64,000 bases of DNA from Ampelomyces quisqualis (lineage: Eukaryota; Ascomycota; Dothideomycetes; Pleosporales; Phaeosphaeriaceae). The notes under the pieces were generated by a model. It did not search any database, was not told the DNA's origin, and was given only the letters and a program-made list of their open reading frames with translations. Location: assembly GCA_018398575.1 (NCBI GenBank), contig JAGTXZ010000014.1, positions 2,604,001 to 2,668,000 on the forward strand, given 5' to 3'. This document shows, piece after piece, positions 56,402-64,000 of the stretch (position 1 is the first letter of the stretch; each line of letters opens with the position of its first letter). The position numbers and the translations under genes are program-made.

Positions 56402-59119
56402 ATGAGCTCAGCAGCGTACAAAGGCAACTTGACTGTCGGGGGCCCGTCTCTTGACAAGTCCAAGTTGCAGCTACGTCGCCCAACCCCTGACAGCGATGTC
56501 TTGGCGTCCAGTGACGAGGACCGCGAGCACGCGCAGCGGCCTCCCATTCGTCAGACTCCGGGCAGCTACTCTGGCGGCGGTCGACGTCTGTCGTCCAGTT
56601 GGATCAACGATATCCAGCCCAATCGCAAGAACTCGCTGCCGTCCGTATCATTCGCTGACCCGCAGCCCACGACTCCATCACTCGAATTGCCTCAGCAGAC
56701 ACGTTCAGGTTCTTCCTCTTTCGCGTGGAATACCAACTCGTTCACGTCCCACCAGTCTGGTAGCCGCCTTCGTGAGGTCGTGCCATCGCCCACCTCGGCG
56801 TTTCCTTCCGGTGACAAGGCACTCCCTTCGCCCACCACCTTGGACACCGACAACACAATCGGCTTTTTGCTCAATCAGCAACTGCCTATCCGCAAGGCCG
56901 TCCGCTCCCAGTCCTATAGTATCGGACAGGGGGATATTGAGAACAGCCCGGTAGGCAAGTTCAGTGCACACCACCGATCAAACCTACGTCATCGGCCCTC
57001 CAAGCCGAGCTTGCTTGGCGAGTCTGGTGTAGGCCTGTCGCAGCTACGCGAAGACGACGCCGACGAGGTAGAGTCGAGCAACGGTTCAGAGCACGGTGTC
57101 CGCCTTCCTGTCGGCTATTGGGACCGAGAGCATAACCAAGCTCTTCTGAAGCAAGCTGCGGTCGAGAACGCACGATCTCGCAACCGTGCCACCTCCACTG
57201 GATCACCTATTTCGCAGCACCGCCGCAAGACTACTGCTGGTCTCCGCAACCCTACCGCGGGTATGGCGACCGATTACGCTATCGAGGAGCTGGACGATTC
57301 TGAGGTAGCCATGGCTCACCCCAATATGGGTCTTACTCGCCGCTTCAGCGAGCACGTCTCTGTCCTCAGTCGTGATAATGAAGTGGAGATTATTGACAGT
57401 CCCAAGAAGCAGCAGTGGGCAACTGACAACATTCCTATGCTCAGTGCCGACGCTCTTGGACGTCGTCACTCGTTTGCGCATTACAGCAGCTACAGCCACA
57501 ATCACGCAACAACTACCCTCAGCAACACTCAAGAGGAAGATGAAGAGGTTGTGTCACCCCGTCAAGCCTCCAAGTCTCCAGAGTCAGACCACTTCGACGC
57601 GGCGGCGTACTTTGCTGGATATGGTCCCGCGTCTCGTGCTATCAACGCGTCCGCGATCTCAGCAGCTCACCCAGATCCACCCATCGTCCCTAACCCAGCT
57701 ATGTCTGCCGGCAATCCATACGCTGTGCCTCCCGTCTTTGGCCGCCCCGGTCGTCGCCTCTTTGTCGTAAGCTTCAAGTGCTCACGCGCCGATATTTTCT
57801 ACCTTTACGACAACACCGGTCTTGAGATACGCTGCGGTGATCTCGTCATCGTCGAGGGCGATCGCGGCGGCGACCTGGGTCAAGTTACGCATGCAGACGT
57901 CAGCCTCGAGGAGGCTCGGAAGCAAAAGCTGCACGCAAGCGAAGAGCATTTTCGTTGGCTTGTCATGTTTTCCCAGTACTCTTTGGCGGGAACTTCCAAC
58001 GACTCAGGCATGCTTGGCTCCCTGGCGCGTGCTAATGGCTTCCCAAATGCTATGTCTCATCCGAGCGTCACGGGCATAAGCGGCCAGCATGAGTCTGACA
58101 CGAAGCCCAAGATGATTAAGCGTCTTGCCCAGCAACATGAGATCATGGCCCTCCGCGAGAAAGAAGGCCTGGAGGCAAAGGCCAAGCGACTGGGTGCACA
58201 GAAAGCCGCGGACCACAAGCTGCCCATGGAGATACTCGACGCTGAATACCAGGCGTAAGTCATTCCATCTTCTTCATCGGGCAAGTACTGACAGCACTAG
58301 TGGCTATCACAAGCTGACGTACTACTACTACGCTGAGACATATGTGAACTTCAACGATCTGGTCACGGACCTCTTCAAGCAGTACAAGGTCCGTATCTGG
58401 ATGTCAGCTATCAACCCCGCTTCCGTCATCAACCCAGCGGACCGGATGAACGTCCAGCCTCCATCAGCCGTTGGCCCTGGTGCCATTATGCATCGAAATG
58501 CAGGACATGCTTCTCACTCTGTTGGGGGCTTTGGCAACGGCAACTATCGAGGCAACGGTCAGTCTGGTGAGTTTTAATCTCTGCTCTCGTTCCATGGAAA
58601 CAAAATTAACTCAAGACAGGTCGGGGCTATCAGCAAGCGTCTCGAGGTAATTACGACGACGGTAACAACGCTTTTTCGTATCAGTTGCCCAGCTACAATG
58701 CTCAAACCTCATACAACATGTCATCTTGGGCAGGTCAAGGCCACCGATACAACCAGCAAATGTATGGCACCGTGCCCATGCAGGCCGGCAGCTATCCGAG
58801 CGCCGCTGCGAGTGGTAGTCCCATGAACTACGGTGGCTATTACCCTCCCAACTCGTATCCTTCTACTTCTGGCTACGGCAGCCGCGGCGGCTATGCGTCT
58901 GCTTCCGCCCAGGGCCGGTCGTATACGACGACCGCCGGTCCTGCCTATGGCCAGTCCCAGTCCCAGTCCTCGTCCTACAACATTCCAACCAACGCCACCG
59001 GCGCTGGTACCTCTGGCGGATACGGAAATGGTTCCACGACGACAACTTCTGGGGCCTCTTACGCTGGCTACGACGCAGCTCTCGTGACTGCGATGCACAA
59101 CATGTCTTTCGGCAAATGA
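56402..59119 (+). CDS. PSP1-domain protein
   Basis: Contains the PSP1 C-terminal conserved region, named after a yeast suppressor of DNA polymerase alpha mutants; the molecular function is poorly known. Three exons: 56402-58254, 58301-58566 and 58620-59119, with 46- and 53-base introns; 872 residues. Residues 1 to about 450 are disordered and Ser-rich, with many S-P sites. The PSP1 domain starts at about residue 455 (GRRLFVVSFKCSRADIFYL, LEIRCGDLVIVEGDRGGDLG) and crosses the first intron to TYYYYAETYVNFNDLVTDLF and KVRIWMSAI. The C-terminal 200 residues are rich in Gly, Tyr, Ser, Gln and Asn, prion-like in composition, as in RNA-granule proteins. The start is the first ATG in frame. The long leader upstream has intron-like sites. 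Confidence 0.9.
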
Positions 59120-59836
59120 GGTGTCCGTATACACCCCCTGTAGGCAGCATCCCTCATCTTGAACACATGCTTTCCAGCATGAACAGAGTTGGACTTCCAT
59201 CATTGCACTACGGTTGCACTGATATAAATTTCTTTTCATCTCCATCCGATTCACGGTTTTCCCAGTATGTTATGGCTGGTCTGCAGATTTTCCACCCGGT
59301 ACCCAGAAACCGTTGGCACAGGCTGCGCGGACAGGCTGCGGCATCACGATTGTTTCTCACGGCCCGAGGCTCATGCGGCGATATGAGCTGCGACGGTATT
59401 GGGACTCCATGACGGCAGCATGCTCTCTCATGGCGGTATTTCCTCTTTGCTTCTTTCACTTGCATTTCCCCATCCCCCAGATTTCCTTGTATCACGGCTT
59501 TTCTCGATGGCGATCGGCCTTTCTAATTTTCACATGCACTATGTTCACAGGGTGGACGGATCAAAATTTATTGGCTTATGCATGCTCTACTTCAATACAA
59601 GCTCATGGCAAAAATGAAAAGCTTTCTGGCACAACGTGGTTCCAAATGGCATGTGATGTGTGATAAATCGACGATGAGGTCCTGAAGCTTTCGACGTTGT
59701 TGCTTTTAGACTATTGTCCATAATGTTGTGGTTGCATCATAGCTCATCGTGCCTTCCATTTCTGACACTTGTTCCGACCTTGATCGCTCACACGAGCCTA
59801 CACCTCAGCGCACTCTACGACGCATATCAAAGAAAT
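59120..59836. other. Intergenic
   Basis: 3' region of the PSP1 gene and promoter of the next plus-strand gene. No ORF with recognisable content. Confidence 0.45.
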
Positions 59837-60685
59837 ATGGCAAAGCGACGCACTCGCTCGCCAGCCCGTCCCACCCGCATGGTGACAACCGCACACGCGC
59901 CAGCAACGGTAACTGACAATGCCGAAGAAACTCCAAGCACCGAGAGCCGGTAAGGCGCACACCATCCTACTCCAAAAGGAATTTACTGACATTTCCGACT
60001 ATGAGGCAAGTACTCGCGTTGGGTTCACTGCTGAAGGAACCGAACACGGACAACCAGGAAGTGCAGCACTTTCGACGAGAAATCGTTGCCGATCGGCAGC
60101 GCATGAAAGCACTACTCGATCAGCGAGCACGACAAGCGTAGGTTCATAGGCATACGACCACGGAGCTTATGACGGCTGCAATCGAGACTAACAATGGTTG
60201 TATGCAGCCAGGAAGCAGGAACCCGTCGCCGCAGGGAGCTGGCTTCCACCATCCGCGAAGCCCTCGAGACACCGAACAGAAACATTGAAGGCGAAGCGCC
60301 CACATTCTACGGTACCAGCATTGCCGAGCATATGTCCTACGTGCCTGTCGCCAACGTCCTCGCATCGTCCTCAGCCTTGCTCCAAGAGTACGAAAGACTT
60401 GACAAGGTGAGCACGGACATGAGGGACGAGCAAGCTGAGCCGGTTACAGAGACATGGCACCGAGAGCTACAGGAAGCGGAGCGACAGCTGCAGATGGGGG
60501 CCAGAGTAGCACTGAGGAATGTTCACAAAGTACTCGGGGTCAATGTGGAGAGTATTGAAAGGATAGATACAGGAGGCGAAGGAGACGGACAAGATGAGCT
60601 GAACTACGAGCTTCATAAGAGCCTCCGTTATGCAGAAAGAGGCGTCAAGAGAATGGTGAAAGGACTTCCAGACGATCAGGACTAG
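59837..60685 (+). CDS. Unrecognised helical protein, three exons
   Basis: Exons 59837-59949, 60006-60137 and 60208-60685 with introns of 56 and 70 bases. All borders are GT-AG and the second intron has a CTAACA branch point. The 240-residue product starts with a basic Arg/Ser/Pro/Thr tail of about 38 residues. Mostly charged helix follows (EVQHFRREIVADRQRMKALL, then RRRRELASTIREALE), then an aromatic loop (APTFYGTSIAEHMSYVPV). The C-terminal part is again helical (YERLDKVSTDMRDEQ, LQEAERQLQMGARVALRNV). The three pieces only read sensibly when spliced this way, which supports a real gene. Composition resembles small kinetochore or coiled-coil adaptor subunits, but I cannot assign a family. Confidence 0.7.
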
Positions 60686-61114
60686 CATCTCAGAAGTCGT
60701 CGCGTGTCTCGCGCTTCTATGAGGAAATGGAGGGGCGAGGACGCGCTTTACAGGGAATGCGAGCGGATTGCAAGGACGACGTGACAACAAGTTGCCACTT
60801 CTAGGAGAGAACAAGCGCACCTTGTCATCTGTCTAGCTCAGACTCGCAAACATGAAATTGGTGACCATTCATCGGGCGAACTGTCAGTGGTCACGGCCGC
60901 CTTCGCTTCGAAGTTCGGCTGTTCACACCCCTGCAATGAGTGGGGTGGACGCCAAGTGCTTTAACGTTAGCTTAGTAACTTTCCACACACCAATTTTGCA
61001 TCCGCGATTCCGACTTCTGCCAACGCCAACGTCGACAACCACTAACCAACAGTCAAGGTGCGTCTCTGTCGAAATCAGCTCTAGTCTTCAAGCAAACAGC
61101 TAACGTTCTCACAG
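60686..61114. promoter_or_regulatory. eL15 upstream region with probable 5'-leader intron
   Basis: 429 bases between the previous stop and the eL15 ATG. A GTGCGT donor at 61058 and an acceptor GTTCTCACAG ending at 61114, with CTAAC 13 bases before it, predict a 57-base leader intron directly abutting the start codon. Confidence 0.55.
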
Positions 61115-62007
61115 ATGGGTGCCCTCAAGTGTAAGCGCCGCGGAACCATCGTCTTGCGATCTCAGCTAAACCGCCGCAGATGTCGAGGAACTTCAGAAGA
61201 AGAAGCAGTCGGACATGATGCGCTTTTTGATGCGCGTTCGCGTACGTATACACAATTGAGCTGGTCAACGACTTGTGCTAACATTGGGACAGTGCTGGGA
61301 GGTATGATTTAAACCCTTCTGGACCACGGTCCCAAATTGGTGTATCTCGTTGAACTTTGCTGAGAGTGCATCAACAGCTTCGCCAACTGAAGGTCATCCA
61401 CCGCGCCAGCCGCCCCTCTCGCCCGGATAAGGCTCGCCGCCTCGGATACAAGGCCAAGCAGGGCTATGTTATCTACCGCATCCGCGTCCGCCGTGGTGGC
61501 CGCAAGAGGCCCGCGCCCAAGTACGTCTAAAACTGATCAATAGAGGATGACATGGCAATGCTAACATGGATATCTAGGGGTGCTACCTATGGTATGCGTC
61601 GCAGGAGATGTCGGAAATGCTAGACTAACAGTTGAACAGGCAAGCCCACCAACCAAGGTATCAACCAGCTCAAGTACCAGCGCTCGCTCAAGTCGACCGC
61701 CGAGGAACGTGTTGGTCGCCGCTGCGCCAACTTGCGCGTCCTCAACTCGTACTGGATCAACCAGGACTCGACCTACAAGTACTACGAAGTCATCCTCGTC
61801 GACCCCCAGCACAAGGCCATCCGCCGCGATCCTCGCATCAACTGGATCGTCAAGCCCGTCCACAAGCACCGCGAGAGCCGCGGTCTCACCGCCACCGGCA
61901 AGAAGAGCCGTGGTCTCGGCCGTGGACACAAGTACAACAACACCACCGCCGGCAGGAGGAAGACGTGGAAGAGGCACAACACTCTCTCCCTCTGGCGCTA
62001 CCGCTAG
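61115..62007 (+). CDS. RPL15: 60S ribosomal protein eL15
   Basis: Large-subunit ribosomal protein. Six coding exons: 61115-61130, 61180-61241, 61293-61301, 61378-61520, 61578-61591 and 61640-62007; 203 residues, the normal length. Exon 1 gives MGALK plus one base, exon 2 YVEELQKKKQSDMMRFLMRVR, exon 3 is a 9-base microexon encoding CWE, and exon 4 starts LRQLKVIHRASRP. Exon 5 is 14 bases (KGATYG across both borders). Exon 6 runs from KPTNQGINQLKYQRSLKS to the conserved end RRKTWKRHNTLSLWRYR. Every border is GT-AG and the result matches the family without gaps. A further intron probably lies in the leader, ending right before the ATG. Confidence 0.96.
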
Positions 62008-62662
62008 TTGCGCTGAGGGCGTGGTGGGCACCGTGGTGGAGCGTATGCTTCAAGTCTTTGAGCGAATGGGCTGGCGTGAATGGAAAAGGCTGCCCTGGAT
62101 TATGTAGCTGTCTCTAGCATGATGACAGTCACGGGGCTTTGACAAAATCAAATTTTCATGGGTCATGATATACATGACTTGCACTTATGCCCTTGCCGCT
62201 CCATGCATCCCTCTGTACACATGTGCTACATTTCTACATGAACTGAACTCCGGAGCTGCCATGCACAAGTCGTCACGGCAAGCTCGGGCATGGTTTCCAA
62301 GCTTTAGACGGGCGTTGCATATGTAATATAACTTTTTTTCCACAGCTGCAGCGGTGGCTCAAGCCAGCATCTTGCTGGTAAGGCTGCTCACAAGTGCCCG
62401 TGGTTGCCGGGTGCCCCACGCAAACACGCCCGCCTGACAACACATGTGCAGCACTTCCACGCGGCTGACGACCTGACGTTTGGCGCACAGTGGCAGCGGT
62501 CCACGCCGACTTCACTCGAGCACAATGTTTCCGCCCTGTTCACGCGCAGAGCCAAACATCATCTGAGCAGCACGCTTGCTAGTGTTCCGACCGCGTCTGC
62601 CTATCGGTCTATCACCGACGATAGCATCACCACCCCTACTCGCTCAGCCTCCAAACGCCGCC
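62008..62662. other. Intergenic, eL15 3' region and DnaJ promoter
   Basis: 655 bases with no recognisable gene; short ORFs only. The last 100 bases before 62663 are C-rich, as in a leader. Confidence 0.45.
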
Positions 62663-64000
62663 ATGGTCAAAGCTGATCCGACGCGGAACTACTACGCAGA
62701 CCTCAAGGTCTCTGCCAACGCCACTGAGAATGAGATTCGGAAAGCCTTTCGAGCACTCGCGCTGCAATATCACCCCGACCGCAATCCTGGCCGCGAAACA
62801 GAGGTCGTCGTAAAGTTCCAAGAGATACAGGCGGCGCACGAGATCCTATGCGACCAGACCCAGCGAACCAAGTATGACAATGAGCGGAGGAAGTACCGCA
62901 ACTTGAACATACCCACCAACACACCAAATACTCCCAGAACAAGACCGCCGCCGCCTCCTCGCAATGCGTACACGACTACCACACCTAGCGGGTCTTACTA
63001 CCGCCCACCTCCGCCTAAGCCGTCACCGCAACAGCCGCGGCCTGCACCACCGCAGCATTACGCCACCTACGCGAGCGGCGCCGACCGCTTCACGAGCAAA
63101 AACTTCCGTCCCCCTCCTACCGCGCAGCGGCCGGACACAAGGGCAAAGGATGCCGAGGCCCGGGCGAACGTTTTCACGGCATGGCAAAAGATGAAGCAGC
63201 CGCGCGCAGAGGAGCCTCGCGCATACAATCCGACTGCTCACGCTAGCCAGAGTGGCCCGAGCAGCCAAAGCCAGCAGAACAACCCGAATGGCACGCCTTT
63301 TGGGCGCAGCCAGAGCACCAGGATGCCGTCCTCAAAGAAAGGCTTCGATCCAGGTACACCGGGAGGAGACGAAGGTCAAGCACGGTCAGCTTATAGGAAC
63401 TATGCGCGCCCTGCTCCTACTCCAACGCGCTGCACAACGCCACCGCATTCTCCACCCCCGATGAGAGACACACAGGCCAACGAAGCACCTTATACAGAGG
63501 GGACGCGCACGCGGACGCCCTACTACTCTAGCACAGCAGGAGAGCGAACATCCATGTTCGAAGGTGTTGCGCGGTCTGCCAGTGTCCGCAACTCACCAAC
63601 CGGTTCCAATCGACAAAGTGCTTCGGCGGATCCTGGCTCGTACTCGGATTCTGGGCGACGACAGCAGCGCAACTCATATGGCGGGAAGCCTAACAAGCCA
63701 TTTCCTCACATGTATGCCGACTCGAGCGATGAAGAATCTGAGGCGGATGTCTTTGAGAGAACCAACAAGCATAGAGATCCACTCCCACCCAAGAAGTCAC
63801 AGCCTCCGCCTCCTCCAACGTGGAATCAGAGCGTATTTGGAGCCCCTCCAGGCGAGCAGAGCAATGGCACAACTGGAAATGTGCCCAACAGCTTCAAGAG
63901 TAGAAGTGAAGAAAGTATCAACATGAAGTTCTCGCCCTCAGACTGGCATGGCAAGTTCGAAGGCAGTGCGGACTACTTTGCGCCTAACATACCCAAAGGA
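62663..64000 (+). CDS. DnaJ (J-domain) protein, 3' end outside the window
   Basis: Open from the ATG at 62663 (context GCCATGG) to the window edge, at least 446 residues. The J domain occupies about residues 8-75: NYYADLKVSANATENEIRKA, then the HPD tripeptide in YHPDRNPG that stimulates Hsp70 ATPase, and FQEIQAAHEIL with the closing KYD. From about residue 85 the chain is disordered and very rich in Pro, Ser, Gln and Arg (poly-proline RPPPPPR, PPPPKP). There is no Gly/Phe region or Cys-rich zinc domain so far, which makes it a class III (type C) J-protein. Such proteins with long tails occur throughout filamentous ascomycetes; the specific role is unknown. The remaining C-terminus cannot be seen. 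Confidence 0.9.
   Translation, partial: MVKADPTRNYYADLKVSANATENEIRKAFRALALQYHPDRNPGRETEVVVKFQEIQAAHEILCDQTQRTKYDNERRKYRNLNIPTNTPNTPRTRPPPPPRNAYTTTTPSGSYYRPPPPKPSPQQPRPAPPQHYATYASGADRFTSKNFRPPPTAQRPDTRAKDAEARANVFTAWQKMKQPRAEEPRAYNPTAHASQSGPSSQSQQNNPNGTPFGRSQSTRMPSSKKGFDPGTPGGDEGQARSAYRNYARPAPTPTRCTTPPHSPPPMRDTQANEAPYTEGTRTRTPYYSSTAGERTSMFEGVARSASVRNSPTGSNRQSASADPGSYSDSGRRQQRNSYGGKPNKPFPHMYADSSDEESEADVFERTNKHRDPLPPKKSQPPPPPTWNQSVFGAPPGEQSNGTTGNVPNSFKSRSEESINMKFSPSDWHGKFEGSADYFAPNIPKG

Overview
The window is nuclear DNA of a filamentous ascomycete (Pezizomycotina), most likely a dothideomycete. The evidence is short GT-AG introns of about 45-120 bases with CTAAC/CTAAT-like branch points, small spliced genes on both strands, and recognisably fungal versions of the COG7, CCDC124, PSP1 and DnaJ proteins. 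There are no operons, phages, insertion sequences or CRISPR arrays. I call 21 protein genes, two of them without a recognised family (one with an uncertain gene model), plus two probable pseudogenes and one weak ORF.

Layout. 0-3 kb: a TATA-driven small secreted cysteine-rich protein and a decayed DUF3176-type membrane protein gene. 3-15 kb: ribosomal protein eL6, a gene-free 2 kb, DNA topoisomerase II (3 exons) and the Holliday-junction resolvase GEN1 (3 exons). 15-25 kb: a large AT-hook protein divergent from GEN1, then mitochondrial TAM41 divergent from a two-BIR-domain BIR1/survivin homologue, then COG7. 25-34 kb: a PARP6/8-like ADP-ribosyltransferase fused to a UBE2Q-like E2 domain, an OPT-family transporter and GPI8. 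34-43 kb: CCDC124/Lso2, a broken ankyrin gene, an aquaglyceroporin and two unrecognised genes. 43-49 kb: INCENP and a MARVEL (NCE102-like) protein. 48.5-56.4 kb holds no convincing gene. 56-64 kb: a PSP1-domain protein with a long leader, an unrecognised helical protein, ribosomal protein eL15 (6 coding exons, one of 9 bases), and the start of a DnaJ protein that runs off the window.

Functional themes. Several genes act on chromosomes: TOP2, GEN1, an AT-hook protein, and two partners of the chromosomal passenger complex, BIR1 and INCENP. The most unusual protein is the ART-E2 fusion, which joins ADP-ribosylation and ubiquitin conjugation in one chain. From GEN1 to PSP1, sixteen consecutive loci alternate strictly in strand, so nearly all intergenic regions there are either shared divergent promoters or convergent 3' ends.

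Exon borders were worked out by hand from splice-site sequence, reading-frame continuity and family similarity recalled from memory. No alignment or transcript data were available.
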